DNA of 64,000 bases from contig CM060733.1 of assembly GCA_030704615.1 (NCBI GenBank), positions 19,654,001-19,718,000 on the forward strand. Direction: 5' to 3'. A program made the position numbers and the translations under genes. Below the pieces are notes generated by a model. The model searched no databases, was not told the origin of the DNA, and saw only the letters and a program-made list of their open reading frames with translations. The stretch comes from Takakia lepidozioides (lineage: Eukaryota > Streptophyta > Takakiopsida > Takakiales > Takakiaceae). This document shows positions 48,001 through 59,059 of the stretch, piece after piece (within the stretch, counting starts at the first letter, position 1; every line of letters starts with the position of its first letter).

Positions 48001-51000
48001 GTGCTTTATCTTAGGCGAGAGAGTAAAGGACCGGGCGCAATTGTTTTGTACCCTGGAGTGAAAATGGACCCTCACACTGGCAAATATTATGCAAATTACA
48101 AAGCAAACCCAAGAAGGAAAGAGTAAGTATTTTCAATTGAACTCATGACAACTTGTTGAGATGTATACATGTTCACTGTATAGATGTAGATTCCATGTGT
48201 TTTGCACTTGTAATGCTTCATGATTTCATAGCAGTGAGCAACATCGACGAACTTAGAACTTCATCCCTCTAGATTTTGTTTTTTGTTTCTACAGTTTAGT
48301 CCACACATCCAAGGACTTCGCATGAACTTGCACACTTACTCTCACAGATTCCACTTCATAATTCCATGTGTATCTGGTTCTCACTGTGTTTACAACTGCT
48401 TAAATTTCTTTATCAGGTCCACATGCTTGGGAATGTTTGACAGTGAGGAAGAAGCTGCTCAGTGAGATTCCTACACTTAAATACTCCATTCAAATGGCCA
48501 GACTGGCTCATTCCTAGGTGTTGCTTTGTTTGAAATGCCAAGTTTTTCTTGCTTTCATATCGAGGACGTAGGGGCATAGAGAGAGAATGTTCACCCCATT
48601 ATCCACTCTAGTTGGCGATTGTTATTAAAATATCATATGTATGGTGTGTCAGTGGTAATTAGCTTGAACTTGTTTCGCAATGTTTCTCTTACGTGATGAG
48701 TTAGGCAGAGCTTTGTAAGAATCTTCTTTGTTGTTTCTGCACAGTGCTATTGAAGTGGAAGCGGTCAGGCAAGGTAACAGGAATTTGGTTGACTTGATAT
48801 CTAACACCCGCTTGGTGCGAGGGATACCCTCTACTGCAGAGGAAGAAGAAATGGGTATGTTCTATATACGAATTACAGATGTCACGACATCAACTATTCA
48901 TAGCTTTAGCTTAATTCAAATTTATGCATGTATACAGTGTAAAATCCAGATAATTGACCTTCTTAGTATCTTCTATCTTCTATCTTCTATCTTCTTAATT
49001 GTTTCTACATGGCAAAGACTAGGCTCAAGATCATCTAGAGTATTGATACTTACGTGACCACTGAGGAATACTTAGGCAGCATGCTAATTAGAATGTGGTC
49101 CCCCTTGGTCGCGTAAAAGCGATCATATTCAAACGGACATAGCAATAAATTTGCCATATTGATCATAGGTCCACTATGAGAATCTATGTATTTACCTACC
49201 CCTGTTCACACTCCTTAAGTCTTGAGGACCTCTCCTCAAGACTTAACGGGAGGACCGCCTATGTCCAGCTTGCATAGGGCGCAGCCAGGAAATTGAAACT
49301 GAAGAACACTTCTTCTTTGACTGCCCTCTACTACGAGATCCGTGGGAGATTCCACTGTTTATTCAGTGGAACCCAATCTCTCACTGAAATCTTCCACTAT
49401 GAGGATAAAAAATGCTTGGCAGCATACCTGCACGAGGCCTTCACCCTTAGGCAATGGCTAGAACATTAGTTCTTATTCTTGTGGTTTTGTTTCCTCTCTC
49501 ATGTTTTCTTCCATTTTGTCTCATAAGCTCTATGAGCTTTCTGAGCTTTAAAGCACCATTTCATTTCATTTCATTTCTGTTCTCAGATATTGTATTACGT
49601 ATTCTAAAAGAAAGAGAGTCTCATTGTTATCTTAAAGGAACTGGATGGTGGGATTACATCTTACAGTATTCAGAGGGATTGTCTATTGTACATAGAATAC
49701 TCAGCTGATTTTACTCATTACTGCAACAGCTCCGCAACAATCTGATGTAACGGACGAGGACAATGAGGACAATTTTGACATACCGATCAGCCCCACGTCA
49801 GCTCGTGGGAAAAGACCTTGGAAAAAACCAAGAACATTGCTAGGTAAGTTGTCATTGATAAGTCCAGATTTGCAGTCTTTCTCATTGGTTTTCTGCATGT
49901 ACATAGGATGTACAGGAGATGTACATATGAATCACATTGGTTTGAACACATTACAGTGAAAATCTAAGGAACCAAGATAGTTGAGAAGAATGTATGATAT
50001 TAAATCTTGAAAATTTAACATAATTGCTGCAAGTTTGAGCCTTGAGGGTGTGCAGGTGTAGTATACAATCCTAGTGTTCCTAGCAGTTCTACCGCCCCCA
50101 AAAATCCTAGACTAGAGAAGCCTGCGAAAAAGTCTAAGCTGACGGGTATGTATCTCATATGTTTGCTATAAAAATGAACAGTTTGGAGGTTCAACAACTG
50201 GGTCACTTATGTTCAAATATCAGCTCTTCTAAATTTATGCTTATAAGAAAATTAGGAGTTTGCCTAAGTTCAAGTTTAATCAATTATTCAAACCAAGAAT
50301 CTATAGGATTCTGATTTTGTAGGAATGTGAGCGGTCTATTTCTTCCACGTAGATGTGGACAGTAGTGACCAATGACCACAGAGTAGTTACACAGATCGGT
50401 AGAAGATTTGAGAAGGCAGAAGAAGGCACATCTGAACAAACTAGTAGCTGAACAGTGCGTGATCTCATGGAATTCGGGAGTAGGACTTAAATACGTGCCC
50501 CTTCCTTGAGGATAGCAATAAAAATGTAGGAGTTATGAAGGAGGTCACCGATACCTACTCCCTACCTATTCCCTGATGACTATAATTTTTCCTTTGAGTG
50601 TGTGCAACTATGTTGTTAGTAATTAGGTTGTTCCGAAAGCTTATAATTTAACTCGTGCTATTAGCTGAATCTTGACTTGTCCAGGTGTGGAAGTGAATAT
50701 GCAAGCCAACCTAGAAACTCTACAAATTCCCTTGCCGCCATCCATGATAAGTAATACCCAAATAACGTCAGCTGCAGCTGCATCACACCTTATGCAAGGT
50801 ACAATGTTCTAGAGCATCTAGTTCAGTCTTGAAGCTACCACATGTGATTATACCGTAGACTTAAAAAATGCTAAGCTGTAAATGAAAATTAGCTAACAGA
50901 TCAAAGGCTGCAGAACCCTTTAATGTGCCTGCTAATTCCGAAGGGTTTGCGCATTTGGAGTCTCATAATTTAACTGATTGCTTGTATAGATGTGGAACTA

Positions 51001-51549
51001 AAACGGTCATCTACATCCACCAATCATGAGAACGATGGAACTGAGCGTTGCAAAATCGAATTTAAGGTAAATAAAGAGGTTTCTACCACAAACGAACAGC
51101 AGTTGCAGGTACAATGTCTTCCCGAGCTCCCAGAGCAAGTGTGACACTGTATGATGTGCTCCTGTGAATTGAGGTTGCTGATAAGATTTCTGGGTATATC
51201 GTCGAGGACAAATCTGTCGTTTCAAGATTATGTTTTTCTCTTCAAAATTTGTTATACGCTTTATTGCTAATTTTTATGATTTTTACCTGATTTGTAGGGT
51301 CTCCGGGAAACACACACTCGCGAAATCATGCAGGGGAATACCTCAGAGCTAAACACTTTGGTTACAGATTATTCTACGAAGTTCGACCAGCTCGTAGCAG
51401 CAGTTGCAATATTGGCTCAAATGAGACCTCCAAGTCCCGGAACGCTCAGGACGCTGGAAAACACACCATCTAATTCATCTTGTGAAGGACAAGGTGGGGA
51501 CATGACTGCCCACGACGCACACACATCACCGTCTGGTGACCAGGGCTAA
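45084..51549 (+). CDS. AP2-family transcription factor, twelve exons, with degenerate second AP2 domain
   Basis: Predicted nuclear DNA-binding regulator of about 859 residues. Exons: 45084-46522, 46783-46811, 47137-47167, 47530-47617, 47974-48122, 48417-48461, 48745-48854, 49730-49843, 50056-50145, 50685-50798, 50990-51108, 51298-51549; all junctions keep frame. A long N-terminal region holds an EAR-like DLNLHEP motif. AP2 domain 1 is assembled from exons 1-4: SSRYRGVTHYRRTSRWESHI, GLDGTQIYLG, ASTTKEAAARAHDLAAI, FRGLGAQLNF; its tiny exons 2 and 3 (29 and 31 bp) are typical of AP2 genes. A linker, LSHKAVVLYLRRES, matches the euAP2 linker. Domain 2 (GAIVLYPGVKMDPHTGKYYA, CLGMFDSEEEAAHAIEVEAV) lacks the usual YRGV and WEAR residues. 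The C-terminus is basic then polar (GKRPWKKPR). The ATG at 45084 follows a likely acceptor; a start at 45042 is less likely. Confidence 0.85.
49236..49465 (+). mobile_element. LINE 3'-end fragment in AP2 intron 7
   Basis: Encodes LCPACIGRSQEIETEEHFFF then DCPLL, the same C2HC knuckle as at 43.3-43.5 kb but in opposite orientation, ending in HTCTRPSP. Just before it is a perfect stem-loop at 49215-49246. Exonic splice sites of the AP2 gene are unaffected. Confidence 0.7.
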
Positions 51550-52439
51550 CCTCCTGCACTCGAGGGTAACAGTCGCGCATTCAAGTCCCTAAGATATTAA
51601 TGGACCTTGTCGAAGTCCAATAGAAAATTATTCCATCTATAAATTTCCCTCATTTCTACTCAATGTACGTGTCCTACCCTACACAAACCCACCCTACTAT
51701 CTGGCACATGTCTAATCTGAGCCCACCATTGGCTGTTCCAATGGTGCGCCTATTTTTCTCCCTTCCATAAATTAAACATTATCTCCCCCCCAATAGGGCC
51801 CACCCTCGAAAGGAAGGAGGCCGCAAGGCTAAGTGGCTCTTAGTTACGCCGGCCTAGTCTCTCTCTCCCCTCTCTTACTAGGTGTCCCTCCAGCCCGGGC
51901 CCACCTGTCCACTCATCAAGCCCCCCTATTTCCTCTCATCTGGCTATCCTTCCCCTCTGTTTCCACGTTTCCACCCGCCCCTCCACTTGGTCATGCCACC
52001 TTCTTACTCGCTGAAATTTTGAAATGAAACTTAGGGATACATATTCCCTCTATGTCCCTATGCATTTTAGGATATGATTCCCTTGTTGAAGTCCCTAGAC
52101 TATATATATTTCTCTATCTATTTCCGTTTGCATTCAAGTCACTTCACTCCTTGAAACTAGAATATAATTTCTCTCTATATTTTCCTATGTATTTAATGAT
52201 ATTATTTCCCTCATTAAAGTCACTAGACCATTTATTTCCTTATTTATTTCCCTCTGCATTCAAGTCCAGCCTATGACATAACTTCCCATTCTATATATCT
52301 GTAATCCACTCCAAAGGAAATACCTCTTCATGAGAATATATAGATTATATTCCCTAGGTGACCTATTTCCCTTCTAAATAATAGGGAATAGTCCAAAATG
52401 CAAATTTCCCCACAATGTGTGAGTATGTCACCTAGGGAC
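51550..52439. other. AP2 3' flank, no gene
   Basis: C/T-rich sequence. A loosely duplicated phrase of about 60 bp (CCCT..TTGAAGTC..TAGAC..TTCAAGTC) occurs at about 52080-52145 and 52205-52270. No coding or RNA gene seen. Confidence 0.45.
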
Positions 52440-53073
52440 TTATAAGGGAAAAATAATAGTTTTCCTCCTAGGGGTTGAGTTATAAACTCTCGTGTGATCT
52501 ATGCTGGAGGTTACATGTGTGTGCTTTATCCGGCCACCAAAATCTACATGCTTTGAATGCTTAGTTTGCTGTCGTGCACCTAAGCATCGTGCCACAACAT
52601 ACATCGCTGTCCAACCACGCTTCCTAGCATATAGTCCTAGAAAGCCACACCACAATGATACGAAAATGATGAAAAGAGGAGAAACCACTCTATCACGTTA
52701 TATAAGTCAAGCCAATGACATCTTTGCTAAAGGACTCCACCTCTATCTCAAGTACTAGAGCTATGGCGGCGAGAGAGAGGCCTCATGAGGCTCGACTAGA
52801 AGAAGACGAGCCTGCCTACGTCTCACATGGAGATAACCTCCCCACGTCCCAAGTAAGGTTCGCCACCTCACTTGGCACATGGAACCAAATGAAGTCCCAA
52901 TGCCAACAAAATACAAATATAAATGTATAATGTCCTAATTAGTTAGAAATAACTATTTCTAACTAATCACAAACAAAACCATGACAGCTGTCGTGCACCT
53001 AAGCATCATGCCACAACATACATCGCTATCCAACCACACTTCCTAGCATATAGTCCTAGAAAGCCACACCACA
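52440..53073 (-). mobile_element. 3' LTR of the gypsy element (inner edge defined, outer edge uncertain)
   Basis: On the minus strand an LTR-like TGTGGTGTGGC begins at 53073, directly after a purine-rich tract. A TATA-like TTATATAACGTG lies near 52700. The outer boundary is not resolved, and no matching 5' LTR is seen upstream of gag, so the element is 5'-truncated. Two 89-bp near-identical segments lie in this block at 52568-52656 and 52987-53075. Confidence 0.55.
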
Positions 53074-53075
53074 AT
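52568..53075. repeat. 89-bp direct repeat pair within the LTR region
   Basis: Copies at 52568-52656 and 52987-53075 run from GCTGTCGTGCACC to AAAGCCACACCACAAT with about four differences. Sequence between and beyond them is unrelated. They may be a duplication inside the LTR or two nested LTR ends. Confidence 0.9.
52939..52966. repeat. Perfect 13-bp inverted repeat (hairpin) in the LTR region
   Basis: TTAGTTAGAAATA at 52939-52951 and its exact reverse complement at 52954-52966, separated by AC. Possible transcript-end hairpin, or a short target palindrome. Confidence 0.95.
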
Positions 53076-53087
53076 CGCCCCCCTAGC
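53074..53087 (-). other. Polypurine tract of the gypsy element
   Basis: Minus strand GCTAGGGGGGCGAT immediately before the TG of the putative 3' LTR. It is the expected position for plus-strand priming of an LTR retrotransposon whose integrase ends about 230 bp upstream. Confidence 0.6.
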
Positions 53088-53319
53088 TGGTGATTAGGTC
53101 CCTCTAACACCAGATAGTTTGCAAGTATCCACCCCAATAAGATCATCGTTTGGTCTTCAATCGCACAAGTCCCAACACCTGAAGTCGATAGATCAAGAGG
53201 TCGGGTGCAAACGTAGCCCCATCGTTAGTCGCCTTCATGCAATCCATGATCTTCAGTTGAGTATCCATAGCATTGAAGCCCAGACCTTGGATCACTTGTC
53301 CGCCTCACCATTATCATGC

Positions 53320-54548
53320 CCACTACCTCTGTCCAAGGCATTGTGGACACAACCATTCTCCGATAGGAACCTCCTCAAGTGGTGGTGTCAAGCATCCCAT
53401 GTGCCACCCCCTTGAGCATTTGTCACACACCAACATGGTTGCGGCGCCACCAGCATACCCACATAGCATGCAACGCAACCCTACAAGTACCACTGCAAGG
53501 TTGGGATCTATCCTCTCATCCACATGTGGAAGGTGACATGGCGCACAATTGCGCACATGGTCCTTCCATACCATGCCATCTCGACCCTCCAGAATCAACA
53601 CTCCTGAAGGCAACACCTCCCTGACCCTTATAATCACACGTCCTGCTGTGACATCCAAGGTTGTAGGTGCTGTCTGCTGCAGATACACATAGTCCCCAGG
53701 GTAGAAACGCCGAACACTTGGCCGATATCCCCCTCCGCATATAGTGGCGTACCTCAATGTGTCTCGGTGTTGGACAATAGCAAGGTTCTCAAAAGCCATA
53801 GGCATGACTGTCTTGAACAACTCTGCCCGCTAGGCACATGCTTGTGTCCACACATTCGGATCATCAAGGTTGAGAACTATCGCCGCTTCCCTGCAAATAG
53901 ATGCAGGCAAATCCGGCTCTCGGCCGAAGAGAAGAAAATAAGATGAGAATGAGGCAAGTGAAGCTTGTTTGCTGAACCTATAGCCCATAGCTAGCCAAAG
54001 TAGCTAAAGGTCCCAATCTCCTAGGTGCGTCCCTTCTGCAAATCGTACTTGCACAAACCTCTCTTGACTGTCTGAACAACTCTCTCCGCCAAGCCATCAG
54101 CCTCGGGATGATCCCGAGAAGTAGTGCGGTGATCTATCAAGGCTTGCTCACACAAAACCTGAAACTCCCCCAAGAGCTCTCTCCCCTGGTCCGTGAGTGC
54201 CTCGGCTAGAGCACCAAAATGGCTAAGCACTCAATCTAAGAATGCATACGCAGCCCCCTCACTTGCCTTGTCAGGCAATACCACCAGTTCAATCAATTTG
54301 GAGAAGTGTTCCACCATCACTAACACATACTTGTTATGACGAATCGTCAGTGGCAATGGGCCTGCGATGTCAAGACTCCAACGATAGCCCAAACCCATAA
54401 TGGGTAAAGGATGCAATTGTGGAGTAGGGGCATTGAAAGAAGCCCGCACTTTATCACACACCATGCACCTTGCCACTAACTGTTGCACATCCGTGTGCAT
54501 GCCCCGCCACCAATACTGCCCTTGCAGCAAACTATGAGTGCGCCGCAC
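53320..54548 (-). pseudogene. Gypsy integrase with C-terminal PHD finger
   Basis: Minus strand, in pieces separated by stops. Integrase features: zinc-region RCMVCDKV; core SLDIAGPLPL (first Asp), LTDQGRELLG (second Asp), and HPEADGLAERVVQTVK (Glu region). Stops lie at about 54231 and 53832. The last 165 codons (53820-53323) begin with a linker (AFENLAIVQHRDTLRYATI; YPGDYVYLQQ) and finish with a PHD finger at about 53469-53330: CMLCGYAGGAATMLVCDKC, then GWHMGCLTPPLEEVP and WLCPQC, giving C4-H-C3 with the expected tryptophan. Many gypsy elements end in a chromodomain instead; a PHD finger is the other known histone-reader solution. Confidence 0.88.
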
Positions 54549-55440
54549 CCCAAAATGTCTCTACTCTTCATGGGCATGGCGTACCAATCGCGCTCGTTGT
54601 GTTGGATGAGGCACAATCCTCACTCGTCCATCTTCCCATACCCGAAGTAGATTTGTCCCCTCCCACTTGAACCTCTTGGCTCGTTGTAGGACCCGATCCC
54701 TCTCCTTAGCAGTCACACTGGCTGCTGTCTCCCCGGTACAAAGGTATGCCAACACTGCTGCATCTTCATGCACATCCTTAGCACCACCAAACTCCTCACT
54801 AGTCTCTGGATCGTCATGCACGTTATCTACATGACCAATCGCATGGGATGAACTAGTTTGAGCTCCCATTGCTAGAATGCACAAAAAGGCCGATGCATGC
54901 CATCCTGGCACCATCTCCTCATCTATCTCACCATGCCACCGAGCTCCAGTATCATCATGCTCGCTCGTGCATGGATTACGACTCAATCCATCTGCATCCC
55001 GATTGACAATATCGGTTCGATGCACCACCTGGAAGTCGTACTCTTGAAGCATAAGTGCCCACCGTGCAAGCTTCCTTGTAAGTTTGTCTGACTCCATCAA
55101 CCACTTCAATGGTTGGTGTTCCGTGACAAGGGTGAAGAGATTGCCATAGAGGTAGCATCTGAAATGTGCCACTGCCCATACCGCAGTTAGACACCCCTCT
55201 TCATAGGAACTATACTTCGCCTCGGCATCATTGTTCGAGCGGCTAGCATATGCCACTACAAACTCCCTTCCCTCATCATCCACCTGTGTGAGCACTGCTC
55301 CAATCCCCAGCATATTCCAATCCGTATGTAGCTGGAAAGGCCGCCCCCGAATAAGCCGCCTCAGAATAGGTGCATAAGTCAATCGAGCCTTGAGTTCATC
55401 AAAGGCTTCCTCTCGCTCTTCCTCCCATTGCCACTCCTAA
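54549..55440 (-). pseudogene. Gypsy RNase H and integrase N-terminal region
   Basis: Minus-strand frame 55382-54561. RNase H begins FQLHTDWNMLGIGAVLTQ (first Asp), followed by AYASRSNNDAEAKYSSYEEG (Glu), TEHQPLKWLM and NRDADGLSRNP. It then leads to a connection region ending LVRHAHEE, the start of the integrase zinc-binding domain. A TAG interrupts just after it. It would remove RNA from the cDNA hybrid during reverse transcription. Confidence 0.88.
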
Positions 55441-56200
55441 CCCACCTTGGTCAACTTGATAAGAGCCTTTGCAATGCCAACACCACCTGAAGGTGTCTCT
55501 CATGCTCCTCAACCGTAGCACTAAAGACGATGATGTCATCAAAGTAGCACCGAGCAAAGTCTAGCCCCGCGAGAATCCTGTCCATGATCCTCTAAAACTC
55601 TGTAGGAGCATTCTTCAACCCAAATGGTAAGAACCGCCATTGGTACAAACAATCATTCCCATGTTGGTCAATCCCCCAGAATGCCGTCTTTTGCTTGTCA
55701 GCCTCTTTGATTGGCAACTGGTGGTAACCGGATCGCAAGTCCAATGTGCTAAACACCTTTGCATGCCCAATGGCATCAAAGATCTCCTCTGGAGTTGGCA
55801 TGGCATATCTATCGGACTTAGTCTGACGGTTCACAGGACGATAGTCCCCACACATCCTTCTTTCTGTCCAATTGCCATAGATATCCTTCTTAGCTGGCAT
55901 CACCGTTGCCGAGGCATACTCCCCGCCTGACAACTCAACCAATCCAGCTTCGAACAACTCCATAGTCCGTGACTGGATCAATGACCTTTCCATGTCACTG
56001 TACCGGTAGGGCCTTCGAAAGATTGGCGTGTCACTTGCCAAATCAATACGAATCTCCTGACCCTTCAAACCGAAAGCAAAGCAATTTCTATAAGCCCTTA
56101 GAAATCGCTAGATCCTTCGTCTCTCTCCTTTGATGACTGTAGGTCCAACATCTGGTTCCCAATTGTCCTCAGTGACTGCAACCTTGGGTACACCAGGCTT
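55441..56200 (-). pseudogene. Gypsy reverse transcriptase, broken
   Basis: Minus strand. The N-terminal part is VTEDNWEPDVGPTVI, then a TAG, then DTPIFRRPYRYSDME, RRMCGDYRPVNRQT, FSTLDLRSGYHQLPI, FLPFGLKNAPTEF and, after another TAG, the catalytic CYFDDIIVFSAT near 55540. A further frame break occurs near 55500. No protease precedes it: the upstream zinc knuckle is only about 100 bp away. Confidence 0.9.
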
Positions 56201-56209
56201 GGAGGTAGG

Positions 56210-57376
56210 AGACGAATCCTTTGGTTGCTAGATAGCAACTCATGCCCATACTTGCCACAATGCCCACACTGTAGTTGTGTAGGCTGTGCCTGTGCCGACC
56301 CTTTGCCTCTCTCCGGGCAATCTCTCTTAACATAGGGTCCTCCACAATCCCAACATGTCACACCCGACTGTTGTTGGTCTGAGAATGAAGGAAGTGACCT
56401 CTGCAATTGAGATCCTCTCTGTCCTTCCCTGGGCTTCGCCTGAGCCCCCTTGTTGCCTTGAGCACGTTGGGGTAGTGATTGTTGTTGGCTAGGAACCCCA
56501 CTTCGTTGTGTCTCCTTACCAAACCCCACTATGACCACTCGCTCCTCCACCATATTGAGCTCTATCCGTTCTGCCAGCAAAAACACATTTGCTAAGGTGG
56601 GTTGGTCCACTTGTAGGAGAGTTGCATCCCGCACCCTTCTCCTCAGCTCCTTGTCCAATATCATATACCAGAATTGGACTGCTTGAGCTTCCGTAACCCC
56701 TTGGGTCCTCCGCAATTTCTCCGTTCTTATCCCCTGGTAGTTTCTCGTTAACTCTTCGAAGAACTCCACAACTTGGTTAAAGGCAGGCACGGGTGCTGGT
56801 GCTGCAGCAGGAGCTTGAGTAGATTTCCCAACTCCGTCTTTACTTGTCCCACTACTAGTGCTTGCAGTTGGGGATGTTGGTGTAGCCACCTGGTGTCGCC
56901 GTTGCCCTTGTGCCTCTAGTGATGGAGATATAGTCAGGTGACCAATATTGTCGCCACTCCTCAATCTCTACCTCATTTCCCCGCCTAAACTCATAGTAGT
57001 CATTTATAGGCGGCCCCTCAAGGTGCTGAAATAGCCCCTTCCACGCCATAAAAGGCGTAAACAATTGTGGATTGTGCATCTGCTGCAAATCATACCAACT
57101 ATCAAACTCATGTATGAAATCATCAAGCTCGATGGTGCCCACAGCTCCAAAGTACCGACGTGGCCCCTTAGTAGCTCCATACATTTCCTCCATTGTATCC
57201 CACAACAATGGCACAGGAATGGCTTGCACCCCCAGCGAAAATCCTTCTAACTCTGAGTCTGAACCTTCCTCAGAAGACACTGAAGGTGAAGATAGCCTAA
57301 ATCGCACACCTCGTCTTGTATACCCACTAGTATCGCTGGTGCTCGTACCAGCACTCTCCTCAACAACTGGTGGCAC
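56210..57376 (-). pseudogene. Gypsy Gag with zinc knuckles
   Basis: Two overlapping minus-strand frames (57376-56855 and 56964-56098) joined by a frameshift near 56900. The first holds the capsid region (DFIHEFDSWYDLQQMHN, MAWKGLFQHLEGPP, then WRQYW). The second continues with VVEFFEELTRNYQGI and LANVFLLAERIELNM, and ends in CWDCGGPYVKRDCPERG and CGHCGKYGHE knuckles. The frame opens without an ATG (a TGA lies just upstream). A degraded primer-site-like stretch (AGCCGGTTTGAGTG) sits at about 57400. Confidence 0.85.
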
Positions 57377-57659
57377 CTCCGTGATGAAAACTCACACTCA
57401 AACCGGCTATCAGCTTGTCTCTAATCCCCCTTTCCACAAGGTAACCGGGTAGAGAACCTGTTGCGGCTTATGGTTTGGAATACTAGGTTCATATTCTGAA
57501 CCTGCACCTGCACCTGCATCCACCGCAGACACTCCTATGGTCTGCTGGTCATCAACCTAGCCTCACCATAAGAGAAACAATGATGGTCTGCTGGTCATCA
57601 CCCCAGCCTCACCACCGACAGCACGCTCTAGGATTGGCCAGCCACAATATTTCCGGCAC

Positions 57660-57850
57660 AACCACCTATAAAAGCAAGCGTCCAAACCAAATTAGCATGG
57701 CATTTTTGAAAGTCCAAGTCCACTCCTTGGGGTCGAATTGCAGTTCTGCCAGGGGTCTTCCCAGCACCCATAGGAAGGAACTCTCTGCCAGCCAGGTACC
57801 AGTAGGAATGGATGGATCTGGCTCGGGGTTCATGTCTTTTGTGGGGGAGC
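57660..57850 (-). pseudogene. Short LINE-like coding fragment
   Basis: A minus-strand frame reading DPSIPTGTWLAESSFLWVLG and then DPKEWTWTFKNAMLIWF lies between the methyltransferase remnant and gag. Its Trp-rich style resembles segments near LINE RT ends, but identity is uncertain. Confidence 0.3.
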
Positions 57851-57934
57851 TCTAGTAGTAGACCCTTATCGGTGTATGAGCAAACAGTGGAATTCGTATC
57901 GAGTCTCTACTTTGAAGGGACAGGATCATTGTTA

Positions 57935-59055
57935 TAGGGTTAATGTGGAATAAGAATCCAACGAAGCAATCATGTAGCCTGTCCTTGATAAAGAATACTG
58001 ACGAGGGGAAGCTCATGAGTGTAAGCAAGGCCGCACGTGGCTGCCCTACTCGATTGACCACTGCTAGAGGTGGACGGTCATCATGTCGCACCCTTTGTGG
58101 TTGCCTCCCTTGGTCCAAAATGCCCTCAACCGTGAGATTAGGTGGCCGTTGAATGGAATCATATGCTCTCTTGAGCAGTTCTGGTGGTGCAAGATTGGTC
58201 CACCACAATCGAGGTCGATGCGCACGTGATCCCACCGCTGCTGCATCCAATAGCACCGCCGATCCAATCCAAGACCGCACCTGATGCACACTGGCCATAA
58301 CTCTGGCCCGAGAATCCCCCATAAGAGGAACATTTTCTAAGATATAGCCTAGAGGTTGCACTTGCCTCGTCTGCAAGTCCCGCAACACTCGCAACATCTC
58401 CTAAAACAAATGCGATCGTGCATCATACAAGCCATTCCCATGACATGCGGGAGAGTCTCCTTGGCAAGGCCATCCGGCTATCACCAAGTCAATGGAACCA
58501 TGCCGCTCCAAATCATCCGCCCCCAGCAAGGTAATGTCTGCTGGCAAGGCATTTTGATACCCTTGAATTGCTGAGAGAGGCAACAATTCAAGATACTGGT
58601 GTGTGAGCAAGGTAATGTGGCGCATGGAAATACGCCGAGCAATCTCATCCTTCTCCACATACAAGTACTTGGGTACTTTAATCCCTGCTTGCAACACTCC
58701 TGCAAACCCAGTGCTCATGCCTCCAAACAGGTCTAGCAAACAAATCCCTGAGTCAGGTGGTTGCCAGGTAATGGGCACTGTGTCCAAAGGAGCTAACTCA
58801 GGAGGTCCAGATGATGTCACTGAACTCCCCTCATTCATCAATGGAAAGGCCTCCTGCCATGCTTGGTGCACACACTCGTCTGCTACTCGATGCAAATTCC
58901 CAACCGTACCCCACAGTGGAATATGCACAGGCACATGAGGAAGCAAATCAGCCTTGCATACCAATTGTTTGTCCTCATCAGGTGATGGCCTATCATCTGC
59001 ATGGCTATTGCCCTCCAAGAGCTCACCACCCCTGAGAATGCAGCCAATGTGGGCA
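57935..59055 (-). pseudogene. Retroelement-borne DNA cytosine-C5 methyltransferase (DNMT), C-terminally truncated
   Basis: One minus-strand frame from about 59055, interrupted only by a TAG at 58403-58401. C5-methyltransferase motifs in canonical order: I LLDLFGGMSTGFAGVLQAG (cofactor loop, about 58740-58680), II YLYVEKDEIARRISMRH, III/IV IDLVIAGWPCQGDSPA with the catalytic Pro-Cys (about 58490-58440), VI GYILENVPLMGDSR (about 58350-58310), and VIII AHRPRLWWTNLAP (about 58220). A target-recognition-like region and a final SFPSSVFF block precede abrupt loss of similarity at about 57935, so motifs IX-X are missing. The order excludes the rearranged DRM type; the GWPCQ and GLYDARSHLF context resembles DNMT3-like and bacterial-type enzymes. 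It follows a retropepsin-like segment in the same orientation, so I place it in a retrotransposon polyprotein, not a host gene. Confidence 0.88.
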
Positions 59056-59059
59056 TCAT

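Noticed and set aside
57935-59055. Host DNMT3 or DRM gene
   Set aside because: Canonical motif order excludes DRM; there are no splice sites, an in-frame TAG, missing motifs IX-X, and a retropepsin-like segment just upstream, all pointing to a transposon origin.
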